Of a stretch of 64,000 bases of DNA, positions 52,001-59,542 are shown piece by piece; within the stretch, counting starts at the first letter, position 1; every line of letters starts with the position of its first letter. Source of the stretch: Streptomyces sp. NBC_01723 (GTDB lineage: Bacteria > Actinomycetota > Actinomycetes > Streptomycetales > Streptomycetaceae); contig NZ_CP109171.1 in assembly GCF_036246005.1 (NCBI RefSeq), positions 4,638,001 through 4,702,000 of the forward strand, in the 5' to 3' direction. The position numbers were made by a program, and so were the translations under genes. The notes beneath the pieces are model-generated. The model searched no databases. It was given only the letters and a program-made list of their open reading frames with translations, and had not been told where the DNA came from.

Positions 52001-53635
52001 GTCGAGGCACACGGCGAACATCGACACCGCCGGCCCCTCACGCAGCAGCCGCACGACACCCGGCAGGGACCGCAGCCGACGCGACCCGTCCCAGACGACG
52101 ACGATGTCCGGGTCGCTGAAGCTCGTCCCCGGCCCGCCGCCGCCCTTCTGCTCGGCGGCCTTCTTGCGGGCGTCGAGGATCTGCGTCAGCTCGCCGATGC
52201 GGGCGCCGACGGTCTCGGCGTCGGTCCCGATGAGGACGTTGACGTCCTGACCGCCGGAGGGCCGGGAGTGCGGCAGCCAGCGCACCCAGTCCCACCCGGG
52301 CTGCGCCGAGTTCTCACTCAGCACGTAGAACTGCACGTCCATGGGGCTGTGCAGCGCGGCCGTCTGCGCGACCGCCCAGCGTCCGAGCGACCGGGCGGAG
52401 TCCCCGGGGCCCGCGACGCCGATGACGCCGAGGGAACGCAGGGAGAGCGCGACGGGCGCGTCCTCGATCTTCCAGGTGACCTGGCGGCGGTGGTCGTCCT
52501 GCTCGGGGTCGTCGAGGACGACCTCGGAGGGCAGTTGCCCGGTGCCGAAGCGCAGCAGGAGATGGTCACGGTCGGTCCGCCGCCGCTCCCACAACCGCGT
52601 CCGCGGCCCCGTCCCGACGGACAGCACGACCGCCGGATCGGGAATGGCGTGCCGCCGGTCGGTCCGCTCGGTGACGAGCGCGTCCTGCGCGTCCTTCTCG
52701 ATCCGGGCCTTCTGCTCCTCGTACTCCTTGACCTGCTTGGCGTGGGACTTGCGCCCGTGCTTCTTGTCGTTGAAGTAGTTGGCGAAGAGCAGGATGGGGC
52801 TGAGACCCGCCATGATCAGGTAGTACCAGCGCCCGAAGACCGCCACGGCCACCACCGCACCCACCAGCGGGGTCAGCGCCATCAGCCAGGGCAGCGGCCG
52901 TGCCTCGTACTCGCGGGGCGGCGAGGGCAGCCGGAAGTTCGTCTGCCGCTCCGGCGGACGCAGCCGCGGCGGCCGGTTGTAGTCCAGCCCCACCCCGTCC
53001 TCGGACCACTTCAGAGCGGCGTTGGGAGGCGAGTACCGGGCCAGTTCGACGAGCGAGTTGCCGACGGCTATCTGCGCGCCGAGCGGCCACTCGTCACCGT
53101 CCCGGTCCTTCATGGACTCGCCGTCGAGGGTGACCTCTTCCTTCTCGGCGTGCACGGCGACCTTGCAGGTGCCGTCGGTGGACACGGAGAGGGTGAGGGC
53201 GCGCGAGTCGACCTCGGGATCGTCGATCCGGACGTACGACGCCGCTCCGCTGCCGATGTCGTACTTCCCGACGCCGAGCCGGTGCACGAACCCGGCCCCC
53301 GGCCCGCCGACGATCCGCAACTCCACCAGCCCGGTGGGCTCTCCGGGCAGACACCCGGACGGATCCTGGAGGGAGACGACGGCGCCCTCGCGCAGCGGCG
53401 AGCCGACCACGGTGGCGGATGGATCGACGGCGTACCCGTCGACGTAGACGAGCGGCGCGCCGCTCGCCGGCGCCTGACGCTGCTGCCCGATGGGGATGAC
53501 CTGCGCTCCCGCGACGCCGACCTGCTTGGCCAGCTCCTCGGCGATGTCCCCCACGGTGGACTCTGGATCGGCGTCGAGCACGACGTCGGCGGTGCCACCG
53601 CCGAACGGGTCGACGACGGTCAGGGTCAGTCGCAC
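49061..53635 (-). CDS. eccC: Type VII secretion FtsK/SpoIIIE ATPase (EssC/EccC-like) with FHA-like N-terminus
   Basis: 1,524 residues from GTG 53635 (GGGGAGGA ribosome site). Residues 1-200 hold a ubiquitin/FHA-like pair ('LTLTVVDPFGGGTADVVLD', 'YDIGSGAASYVRIDDPEVDSRALTLS'). Two membrane helices lie near residues 265-305 (LPWLMALTPLVGAVVAVAVF, 'YLIMAGLSPILLFANYF'). The first ATPase domain has Walker A GTTGSGKS (Lys720) and Walker B 'LLIVIDEF'. The second (GGAPRSGRS, near residue 1055) and third (AGPAKSGRS, near residue 1350) have Arg in place of the P-loop Lys, as is common in this family. The N-terminal layout is more like Firmicutes EssC than mycobacterial EccC. It should power export of WXG100-type substrates. 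Confidence 0.95.
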   Translation of the reverse strand: MRLTLTVVDPFGGGTADVVLDADPESTVGDIAEELAKQVGVAGAQVIPIGQQRQAPASGAPLVYVDGYAVDPSATVVGSPLREGAVVSLQDPSGCLPGEPTGLVELRIVGGPGAGFVHRLGVGKYDIGSGAASYVRIDDPEVDSRALTLSVSTDGTCKVAVHAEKEEVTLDGESMKDRDGDEWPLGAQIAVGNSLVELARYSPPNAALKWSEDGVGLDYNRPPRLRPPERQTNFRLPSPPREYEARPLPWLMALTPLVGAVVAVAVFGRWYYLIMAGLSPILLFANYFNDKKHGRKSHAKQVKEYEEQKARIEKDAQDALVTERTDRRHAIPDPAVVLSVGTGPRTRLWERRRTDRDHLLLRFGTGQLPSEVVLDDPEQDDHRRQVTWKIEDAPVALSLRSLGVIGVAGPGDSARSLGRWAVAQTAALHSPMDVQFYVLSENSAQPGWDWVRWLPHSRPSGGQDVNVLIGTDAETVGARIGELTQILDARKKAAEQKGGGGPGTSFSDPDIVVVWDGSRRLRSLPGVVRLLREGPAVSMFAVCLDSEERFLPGECQAFVVAEPKAEDPERQESGPQAAAQQTPGGFPSFQAWHGNAAAEPEQRARTEKLRLRVEEAGVERITDVRPDFVTPAWCLRLTRSLSALRDISGETEDSALPGASRLLDVLQLEPPTSDAISARWRMGGQSTMAVIGESYDGPFGIDMRKDGPHGLIAGTTGSGKSELLQTIVAALAVANTPENMTFVLVDYKGGSAFKDCVKLPHTVGMVTDLDAHLVERALESLGAELKRREHILAAADAKDIEDYQDLVRRDPSHAPVPRLLIVIDEFASMVRDLPDFVTGLVNIAQRGRSLGIHLLLATQRPSGVVSPEIRANTNLRIALRVTDGGESSDVIDSPEAGHISKNTPGRAYVRLGHSSLVPFQSGRVGGRRPGAADPAALAPWVGALGWEDLGRAALTKPKAESREDDEITDLKVLVDAVRDANRSMGIPAQHSPWLPALDEMLLLDAIEVPVLAGAAPGKLPPAPYGIEDLPSDQARRPVVVDFATFGHLMIGGAPRSGRSQVLRTIAGSLARTHSTADVHLYGIDCGNGALNALTRLPHCGAVVSRNQTERVVRLVNRLKGEMDRRQNLLADKGFADIGEQRAAVTEDERLPHIVVLLDRWEGWVPTLGEVDHGALTDELQTMMREGASIGIHLVLTGDRTLLVGRIATLTEDKYGLRLADRSDFASLGIPARKVPEEIPPGRAFRNEAGTETQFALLSEDTTGQGQAAAITAIGEAAAARDAEVPRARRPFRVDSLPSRITFPEAWELRDPEASRSKLWALIGIGGDEIVGFGPDLADGVPSFVIAGPAKSGRSTVLMNVAQSLLAQGTRLVVAAPRQSPMRQLDGADGVLKVFTGDDIDEDEFEELIDQASLEEPIAVLIDDGEILEDCDAESQMKKIVSRGAERGLALVIAGDEEDVCSGFSGWQVDAKKARRGILLSPQESSSGDLIGLRVSRAMVGGPVAPGKGMLHLGDGELRTVVVPG

Positions 53636-53820
53636 GCTTGTCCTCCCCAGGCGAGCCCCTGGAGCCGCTTCCACACCACGGCTCACAGTCCAGGCGACGA
53701 TATCCGCTGGGTGTCGCGGTCCGGCAACAGGGAGGTGACCGGACGTTCCCGAAGGCAACGCAGGGATGTGACACCAACGGCCTCACCCGTAAGCTGCTGC
53801 CTCAAGAGCGGACGATCACA

Positions 53821-53859
53821 CCGGTCGTGACATACGACCGGTCTGACCGGTGCGCCGGT
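53821..53859. repeat. Cluster of CCGGT motifs between eccC and WXG100 gene
   Basis: CCGGT occurs at 53821, 53838, 53847 and 53855, partly as inverted GACCGGTC. The cluster lies about 60 bp before the WXG100 start and could be a binding site in the divergent promoter region (53636-53921, otherwise without a gene). Chance is not excluded in GC-rich DNA. Confidence 0.3.
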
Positions 53860-53921
53860 TCGATCCGCAAAGAAGGAGCCACGGGGGTTGGCCCTGCGGC
53901 GTTGTGAGAGGAAGCGGCTTC

Positions 53922-54224
53922 ATGGCCAAAGACCTTGACATCACATACCAGGACATGCGGGATGCGGCCAAGCATGTCGTGAAGGAGAAGGAAAAGCTCC
54001 AGGAGAAGCTCGACGGCCTCCGCAAGTACATCGCGAACCTGGTCGAGTCGGGCTATGTCACGAAGTCCTCCTCGAAGGCCTTCGACGACAACTTCGACGA
54101 GTTCACCAAGGGCGCGAAGGACACGCTCGACGGCCTCGACGGCATGGGCGACTACCTGACCACGGCCGCGGACAAGTTCGAGCAGATCGACGAGGAACTG
54201 GCGAAGCAGGCGCGGAGCAAGTAG
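53922..54224 (+). CDS. WXG100/ESAT-6-like secreted protein
   Basis: 100 residues from ATG 53922 (GAGGAAG ribosome site). Two long helices joined by a turn: 'MRDAAKHVVKEKEKLQEKLDGLRKYIANLV' then ESGYVTKSSSKAFDDNF, then a second helix to the end ('YLTTAADKFEQIDEELAK'). Size, charge and helix-turn-helix layout match WXG100 proteins. The turn, however, has S-G-Y instead of W-x-G, and the C-terminal part lacks the strict YxxxD/E signal. It diverges from eccC, which fits a substrate of that ATPase. Confidence 0.85.
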   Translation: MAKDLDITYQDMRDAAKHVVKEKEKLQEKLDGLRKYIANLVESGYVTKSSSKAFDDNFDEFTKGAKDTLDGLDGMGDYLTTAADKFEQIDEELAKQARSK

Positions 54225-54236
54225 CCCCGACACGGC

Positions 54237-54262
54237 GACCCGCCCGGTACGCCGGGCGGGTC
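54237..54262. terminator. Bidirectional hairpin between WXG100 gene and the minus-strand cluster
   Basis: Perfect 11-bp stem GACCCGCCCGG/CCGGGCGGGTC with a 4-nt loop. It lies 12 bp after the WXG100 stop and touches the stop of the gene at 54261, so it can end both. Confidence 0.75.
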
Positions 54263-54941
54263 AGCTGTCGGCGAGGGGCTGGCGGAGAAGGTACCTGTGC
54301 AGCGCACTGCGCGGCTCGACCGTCCCCAGGCGCAGCCAGGAGCGGTCCCGGAAGCGGATCAGGACGATTCGGGTGTCGAACTCACCGTTGAACGGGTCGA
54401 CGAGGACGGCCTCGGAGGCGGAGAGGCGGGCGACGACCCGCATGTGCTTCTCCTTCCCGACGGAGACGCGTCGCGGCGGAGCCGCCAGAACGATCCCGTC
54501 GTCCACCGCGAGGACGAGCCGCTCAGGGTGAGGGGACCGGCCGTACCAGCCCAGCAGGAACCGGCCTGCGTCGCCGTCCCAGTTCCCGTCGAAGACCCCG
54601 TCCAGCCCGCGCTCGGCGACGAGGGCGTCCCGGCGCTTGTCGTCGGCGTCCTTGGCCCGCAGCCGCTCCTTCTCGGCCTTCGTGGCGAGGGCCCGCTTCA
54701 GCGCTTCCTCCGCATCGGACAGAAGGGACAACAGCATGACGAGCGGCGCGAACAGCACGGCGAGCGCCGCACCGACCATGCCCAGGGGCCGCAGTCTTCC
54801 CGGCCGGAGCGGGGGATTTCCAGCGGCCTGGAGTACGTCCGCGGGAGGCTGGGGGATCTTGTCGATCGTGCACCACTCACTCGCCTCGGCGTGCACTCCG
54901 AGACGCTCCGCTGCCGCGCGCTGGTCGCTCCTGGACGCCAC
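54261..54941 (-). CDS. Single-pass membrane protein with PH-like C-terminal part (T7SS locus)
   Basis: 226 residues from GTG 54941 (AGGAG 5 nt upstream); GTG 54956 is possible. One membrane helix near residues 53-76 ('LGMVGAALAVLFAPLVMLLSLL') followed by a charged coiled segment. The C-terminal 110 residues are beta-rich: 'LVLAVDDGIVLAAPPRR…RIVLIRFRDRSWLRLGTVEPRSALHRYLL'. This ending (…F.DxSWxRLGxVxRxxLxRYL) matches the protein at 56230, so both seem to carry the same domain. Last gene of the minus-strand run. Function unknown. Confidence 0.75.
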   Translation of the reverse strand: MASRSDQRAAAERLGVHAEASEWCTIDKIPQPPADVLQAAGNPPLRPGRLRPLGMVGAALAVLFAPLVMLLSLLSDAEEALKRALATKAEKERLRAKDADDKRRDALVAERGLDGVFDGNWDGDAGRFLLGWYGRSPHPERLVLAVDDGIVLAAPPRRVSVGKEKHMRVVARLSASEAVLVDPFNGEFDTRIVLIRFRDRSWLRLGTVEPRSALHRYLLRQPLADS

Positions 54942-54956
54942 GTCGGCTCCTCTCAC

Positions 54957-55409
54957 CTAAGACTCAAGTACGTGCACACCGGCACGGCCGAACGCGTCCA
55001 TGATGGCTACCGCTTCTGGAGACCGACACTCGATCCCTGCCCCGGAGTTGAGCAGCACGTCCACCGTGTTGGCCACCCACGCCACACCGCTGGGCACGAG
55101 CGCCACGCCCGCGACGTCGTCGAGCGGTAGATCGAGGGCTGCTCCGTCCGCACCCCGCAACCGCAGCGTTTCCCGCCCGACCGCCAGAGCACCCGCGCGC
55201 GACGGCCCGGCGTCCCAACCCCTGGGGCCCGCCTCGCCCGCCCCCGCGGTGTCCGCCTCGGCCAGCCCGTAGCGCACGGGAAGCGGCACAGCCCCGGCGC
55301 TGAAGGCCGAGGCCAGACCGTCGGCGGCGGCACGCGGTTCGGCGCGCTCCCGGCGGCGCATAAGGAGGGCCCTGGGCAGGCCCAGCACCAGAACCGCCAG
55401 CGCGAGCAC
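54957..55409 (-). CDS. Small membrane protein of the T7SS locus; start codon unclear
   Basis: 150 residues if GTG 55409 is used (MLALAVLVLGLPRALLMRR…). The reading frame stays coding-like above that point for another 24 codons (…LLVTLVFVVVRPEEALGLTV…), back to the stop of the upstream gene at 55482. These codons add a second hydrophobic helix but contain no ATG, GTG or TTG. Either a rare start such as CTG is used or the sequence has a small error. The outer or C-terminal part is beta-rich ('LRLRGADGAALDLPLDDVAGVALVPSG'), again PH-like. Unknown function; it lies 15 bp from the next gene. Confidence 0.65.
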   Translation of the reverse strand: MLALAVLVLGLPRALLMRRRERAEPRAAADGLASAFSAGAVPLPVRYGLAEADTAGAGEAGPRGWDAGPSRAGALAVGRETLRLRGADGAALDLPLDDVAGVALVPSGVAWVANTVDVLLNSGAGIECRSPEAVAIMDAFGRAGVHVLES

Positions 55410-55481
55410 CGCCGCGACGGTGAGCCCGAGGGCCTCCTCGGGGCGTACGACGACGAATACCAGCGTGACGAGCAGCTCGCC

Positions 55482-56189
55482 TCAGCCGTGGTCGTCGGCC
55501 GGATCATGAAAAGAGAGCGTTTGGAGAACGGCTGACATCAGGCGGTAGATCTCCGTCCAGTGGTCCATGGAGGCCGTGTAGAGGGTGAACACCGCGGTGT
55601 ACGGTCCGGTCGGGAACGGGACGTGCACCTGGATCTGGCCGGTGAGCAGCTTTGTTTCCTCCGGGTTCGCTGCCATCTCCGGGCTGAGTGTGTATTCGCG
55701 CAGTGTGATGGATGAGACGGCGGGACCGCAGGGGAGATCGACCCAGATGGCGTTGTTGTACGGGTCACCGGTGAGGACCGCGAGTATGCCTTGGGCCACG
55801 ACATCGGTGTCGGCGCCGGCTTGGTCCGTGGGGATGATCCCCACGGTGAAAGCGCACTGCGCGACACCGTCGGCAGGTTCGTACCGCTGCACCTCGCCAT
55901 GCGACGTGCCGTCTTCCTCAGCGGTGGAGAACAATCCCATGGCGGCGTAGGAGAGACCGGAGGCTCCCATCATCTCCGCGATCCCCGCGTAGTACGGGGC
56001 GGCAGGGCCCCAAGTCTCCTCGTCGCCGCGTGAGTACAGCTCGCGCACGAATGCCGAGGCGCCCTCCAAACGCTCCTCGGGGGTGGCGGCGATGGGGAGG
56101 GCGAAGAACCCCTCCGGAGCGATGAACCAGAGGGGTGGAAGGCCCGCTGTTGCGGGGATGGCGTGCGGAGGGGGCGTTGCGGAGCTCAT
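55482..56189 (-). CDS. Unknown protein, MOG1/PsbP-like in look (T7SS locus)
   Basis: 235 residues from ATG 56189. No signal peptide or membrane helix. It opens 'LPPLWFIAPEGFFALPIAATPEERLEGASAF' and ends 'VPFPTGPYTAVFTLYTASMDHWTEIYRLMSAVLQTLSFHD'. The second phrase (VPxP…F…W…FD/M…T..F) recurs in the protein at 59543, so the two are paralogues in the two cassettes. The pattern recalls MOG1/PsbP/DcrB-fold proteins, some of which are lipid- or secretion-related; that link is inference. Confidence 0.78.
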   Translation of the reverse strand: MSSATPPPHAIPATAGLPPLWFIAPEGFFALPIAATPEERLEGASAFVRELYSRGDEETWGPAAPYYAGIAEMMGASGLSYAAMGLFSTAEEDGTSHGEVQRYEPADGVAQCAFTVGIIPTDQAGADTDVVAQGILAVLTGDPYNNAIWVDLPCGPAVSSITLREYTLSPEMAANPEETKLLTGQIQVHVPFPTGPYTAVFTLYTASMDHWTEIYRLMSAVLQTLSFHDPADDHG

Positions 56190-56229
56190 AAGGCGTTGTC
56201 GGCCGTTCTCATCCAGGGCGCGGCGGGCG

Positions 56230-57153
56230 TCAGGTCAGGAAGTCGTCCGGGTGGTACTCGGTCAGCTTGAGTTCGACACCGGCCGAATTCATCACCGTGT
56301 GCCGACCGGGGTGCCCAAAGAAGGGGTCGACCGTGCTGGGAGCCAGCACTTCGACCCGAAAGCAACCGCAGGGGTTCTGCTTGACGAGGGGCGGCTGGGC
56401 ATCCGGTGCTTGCGCGGAGGCGAATCGCTCCGCGGTCTCCCGCTGAGCTGATGCGAGTGAGTCCAACGGGATGAAATCAAGCGGTTCGACAAGGTACCGA
56501 GTCAGCCTCTCCCTTTTCACGCTGCCGAGCCGGGTCCAGGAACCGTCCGTAAACACGATCTTGACGTCGTGGTCGGTCTTGAAGTCACGCAACTCGACGC
56601 TCGCGATGGTGGACCGAGAGGTGTCCCACAGGAATTCGTCGTTGATGAGGGAGTCATTCCCCTTCACGTACGGAAAGCCCACGATCACCAGTCGGAGGTC
56701 GGTGATCACCGCGTGGGTGCGGTAGTGCGCCGGAGGAGACCGGTCCGGATCCAGCCGCCAGGGCAGGGTGCGAGCAGTCGTGTCCGGGGCGGCCCAGATG
56801 ACGGGGAAGTCCTCGACCTCGTCCGAGTGATCGTGAGACTTATCAGCACCGGTACGGCCTGCCGGACCACCGACGCCACCTCCCTGCGAGGAGAGCGCGC
56901 CCCACACCAGGGTTCCCGCGGCGATCGCCGTGCCCTTGAGGGCGTTCAGCCCGCTCGCCCCCGGCGCCGACCGGGCCGTGTAGGTCGGCCCCTCAGGCCA
57001 GCCTGCCAACTGGCCCTGAATATCCCTGCGTTCTGTGTCGCGGAACCAGCGCATTCCTTTGACGCGCATGGCCGCACCGGAGGCGAACGTAACCGGAGCG
57101 CGAGCGAGGAGAGTCTCACCGGCTGGGGGGAGCCAGAGGTTCATGGGCGTCAT
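56230..57153 (-). CDS. Unknown protein with PH/GRAM-like domain (T7SS locus)
   Basis: 307 residues from ATG 57153 (GGAGGAGGA just upstream; a second ATG three codons on is possible). It has a short glycine-rich, weakly hydrophobic stretch ('LKGTAIAAGTLVWGALSSQGGG'). A beta-rich domain follows (residues 145-235; 'HAVITDLRLVIVGFPYV…IVFTDGSWTRLGSVKRERLTRYLVEPL'). Two cysteines (PCGC) lie near residue 265. The domain is shared with the protein at 54261 and fits the GRAM/PH-like class that binds membranes. It follows the putative effector gene at 57199 and may be its partner or immunity protein. Confidence 0.75.
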   Translation of the reverse strand: MTPMNLWLPPAGETLLARAPVTFASGAAMRVKGMRWFRDTERRDIQGQLAGWPEGPTYTARSAPGASGLNALKGTAIAAGTLVWGALSSQGGGVGGPAGRTGADKSHDHSDEVEDFPVIWAAPDTTARTLPWRLDPDRSPPAHYRTHAVITDLRLVIVGFPYVKGNDSLINDEFLWDTSRSTIASVELRDFKTDHDVKIVFTDGSWTRLGSVKRERLTRYLVEPLDFIPLDSLASAQRETAERFASAQAPDAQPPLVKQNPCGCFRVEVLAPSTVDPFFGHPGRHTVMNSAGVELKLTEYHPDDFLT

Positions 57154-57198
57154 TCCTCCTCCGCGGCGAACGTGAGAATGGTGTTCTCCTACAGCGAG

Positions 57199-58419
57199 TC
57201 AGTCGGCGGTCACATGTCCATAGATCTTCGGCGCGACCTTGAGCCCGGCGTCCAAAGCCATTCCCGCCGCACTGAACGGTTCGAGGTTCACTCCTGGGAT
57301 GAAGTTCGCGCCCTTGGTCCCGATCAATTGTCCCTGGTGGTATCCGGCGACGGAGAGACCGCCCATCCGCGACATGAGGCCGCTCGTCGAGTGCGCCACC
57401 TCGTACACCTCGTCGGAGAAGCCACCGATCTTCACCAGGCCCGCCTTGCCCAGCCCGCCCTGCAAGTGGGTGGACTCCCCGCCGAAGGACAGCAAGACGC
57501 GCGCTCTTCCCACACTGGTGGCCTCGAAGCCCTTGCCCAGCTTGCTCGCGGTGGCGGCCGCCTTGCCCGCTCCCACCACCTTGACCCCCTTGCCGAACAT
57601 GCCGATGCCCGGCAGCAGGCCCACGGCGTCGAGGCCGAGTTGTGCCCAGCTGACGTCGGCACCTGCCGCCTTCGCCACGCCGTGCGTTGCCAGGGACAGC
57701 CCGGCGCCGATCAGCGCGGCCGTGCCGAAGATCGCCGATAGGGGCGGGAACGGAAGGGTCACGATGGCCAGCATGCCCAGGACCGCCGTGATGTCGCTGA
57801 GCACGTCGCCGATCGCCTTGATCAGATCCGCGTGCTCCTTCAGCCAGTCGCCGGTGGCATCCCAGGCGTCGGCTATGCCCTTGCCGAGCTTGTCCCAGAA
57901 GCCGGGCTCGTTGGGGGCGATGTCACCGGCCTTGTCCAGCTCCTTGCCGATACGGCGAGCGGCCTCCTTGAAGCGCTCCTCGAGGTCGTGGACCTTCTGG
58001 ATGACGCCGTCGACGGCGCTGGACGCCTCGCCGAGTTCCTTACTTCCCTTGCCGTCGGCCTTCGCCTCGGCGTCGGCCTTCTCGTCGAGTTTGGTCCCGG
58101 CGGACTTCTCGAGCCGGTTGGCCTCGTCCTGGAAGTCCTTCAGCTCGTTGGACCAGCGATGCAGCGCACGGGAGGCCTTGTCGAAGGACTCGAAGCTCTT
58201 GCGGATGAGCGGGGTGACGTCTTCGCCGATGTACTCGGTGAAGGCGATAGCGGTCTTGCCCTTCCAGGCGCCGCACTCGATGCGTTCGAGTTCCTTCACC
58301 GCCGTGCCCAGGTCACTGGCGAGACTGCCGAGCTTCTTGGCGAGCTCGCGAGTGTCCTCGACGTCTCCGGGAGTCGGGTCCCAGCCTATGTTCGGGAACG
58401 CGGGACGCGTGCCGGCCAC
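57199..58419 (-). CDS. Putative T7SS substrate: helical WXG-type N-terminus with hydrophobic centre
   Basis: 406 residues from GTG 58419, which starts 3 bp after the upstream stop. Residues 1-180 are helical, with a W-K-G turn ('ECGAWKGKTAIAFTEYIGEDV') and the phrase 'LHRWSNELKDFQDEANRLEKSA'. A hydrophobic centre follows (about 225-300: 'ITAVLGMLAIVTLPFPPLSAIFGTAALIGAGLSLATHG'). The C-terminal 110 residues (…GGESTHLQGGLGKAGLVKIGGFSDEVYEVAHS…YGHVTAD) match no toxin domain I know. It is related to the protein at 60585 in the same layout. By analogy with LXG/WXG-fused proteins it may be an exported effector, but no activity can be read from the sequence. Confidence 0.78.
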   Translation of the reverse strand: MAGTRPAFPNIGWDPTPGDVEDTRELAKKLGSLASDLGTAVKELERIECGAWKGKTAIAFTEYIGEDVTPLIRKSFESFDKASRALHRWSNELKDFQDEANRLEKSAGTKLDEKADAEAKADGKGSKELGEASSAVDGVIQKVHDLEERFKEAARRIGKELDKAGDIAPNEPGFWDKLGKGIADAWDATGDWLKEHADLIKAIGDVLSDITAVLGMLAIVTLPFPPLSAIFGTAALIGAGLSLATHGVAKAAGADVSWAQLGLDAVGLLPGIGMFGKGVKVVGAGKAAATASKLGKGFEATSVGRARVLLSFGGESTHLQGGLGKAGLVKIGGFSDEVYEVAHSTSGLMSRMGGLSVAGYHQGQLIGTKGANFIPGVNLEPFSAAGMALDAGLKVAPKIYGHVTAD

Positions 58420-58421
58420 GT

Positions 58422-58727
58422 CTACTTGCCCTTCTTCGCCTTGGCGGCCTTGAGCGACTCGGCGAGGTCCAGGTCGAGCTTGCCGAAGGTGTCGCCGATG
58501 TGGTTGATCATCTTCACGGCGCCCTGCGTGTGCTTGCCGAGCTGCTTGATGCCGTAGCCCCACTCGTCGGCGAAGTCCTGCACGTCCTCGACGAGGCTCG
58601 CCTCTCCGACCGCTGATGCATCGGCGCCGCGCAGGGTACGGCGGGTGGCCTCCATGCGGTCGCTGATGGAGCCGAACGTCTCCTTCAGGTGCTGGAAGAT
58701 GGTGTCGTCGAGAGTCAGGTCACTCAT
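58422..58727 (-). CDS. WXG100-size helical partner protein (cassette B)
   Basis: 101 residues from ATG 58727 (GGAG 6 nt upstream). All helical, with 'SLVEDVQDFADEWGYGIKQLGKHTQGAVKMI' in the middle; Trp56 is in a W-G-Y-G setting. It ends in a lysine-rich tail. The phrase DFxDxW recurs in the protein at 61945. It lies directly before the long protein at 57199, the order seen for LXG/WXG substrates and their small chaperone-like partners. Confidence 0.82.
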   Translation of the reverse strand: MSDLTLDDTIFQHLKETFGSISDRMEATRRTLRGADASAVGEASLVEDVQDFADEWGYGIKQLGKHTQGAVKMINHIGDTFGKLDLDLAESLKAAKAKKGK

Positions 58728-58861
58728 ACGGCACTCCGGTCCCTGTGGGCGTTGGGGGCAAGCTCACTGACCGTATCGATCACGGGGCCGGTTCCGCCAC
58801 TGGGTACGAGCTGGGCGGCGATTCGCCGCGGGAGGCCGAAGGGCGTATCCATCGGGGCCGG

Positions 58862-59503
58862 TCAATGAGCCGCCCCGGGAAGCCGCAGCGTTCGCGCGAA
58901 GTCGTCCAGGGGTTCCATGGCCGCGGCGATCACTTCCGGATCGTCGTGGTGCCCGCGGAGTACGACGTCGGGGAGGCCGGGCGGGGTGTGCCAGTGGTAC
59001 GTGACGGCGGTCATCATGAGGGTGCTGTCCGCGGGGTAGGAGCGGGTGACCCGGACCCCGTCCGCGCCCAGGTACGGAGAGGCGAACGGAATGCTGCCGG
59101 TTCGCTGCTGCCACTCAGGGATCTCCGGGTGCGGCACCGTGAACGCGGTGGCTCCCTCGCAGGAGGCCGGGTCAGGGGACTCGCAGTGGAGGCGGGTGGC
59201 GTGCATCACCAGTGGCATGTAGGTCAGCGGAACGGGATGGTAGATGAACGCCTCTTCGGCCTGAAGCTTGTCCCGGAGCGTGACGATCAACTGCTCGTAG
59301 AAGCTCTTGTGGAAGCGGCGTAGTTTGCGGGTGAGTTCGATGTCGTGGATGGCGGCCAGGCCGGTCAGGTGCAGGTCCAGCCATTCCTTGAAATTTTTCT
59401 TGTCGATCTGGAGGTGAAAATAGCCCCAGAGGTCGGGGTTGGCATCCGTGTCGATGTGGAGCGGGGCGCCGAGATCGCTGCTCCACAGGGTGCCTTCGGA
59501 CAT
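58862..59503 (-). CDS. Unknown soluble protein (T7SS locus)
   Basis: 213 residues from ATG 59503. No signal peptide or helix. Central helical segment 'FHKSFYEQLIVTLRDKLQAEEAFIYHPVPLTYMPLVMHATRLHC', then a beta-rich end ('YHWHTPPGLPDVVLRGHHDD'). Two cysteines. It lies between the two cassettes, after the MOG1/PsbP-like gene at 59543. No family recognised. Confidence 0.75.
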   Translation of the reverse strand: MSEGTLWSSDLGAPLHIDTDANPDLWGYFHLQIDKKNFKEWLDLHLTGLAAIHDIELTRKLRRFHKSFYEQLIVTLRDKLQAEEAFIYHPVPLTYMPLVMHATRLHCESPDPASCEGATAFTVPHPEIPEWQQRTGSIPFASPYLGADGVRVTRSYPADSTLMMTAVTYHWHTPPGLPDVVLRGHHDDPEVIAAAMEPLDDFARTLRLPGAAH

Positions 59504-59542
59504 GACTGCTCTCTTTCTTCGGGGGCGCGACAGAGAGGGCCT

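Noticed and set aside
49103..53830. A 1,575-codon open frame on the + strand opposite eccC
   Set aside because: It is rich in G, R, H, D and V repeats, has no recognisable motif, and is the usual antisense shadow of a long GC-rich gene; the minus strand has the full FtsK/SpoIIIE motifs.
53855..53870. GCCGGTTCGATCC, which looks like a tRNA T-arm loop
   Set aside because: No acceptor, D or anticodon arm can be folded around it and no CCA or 3' stem follows; it belongs to the CCGGT-rich promoter region.
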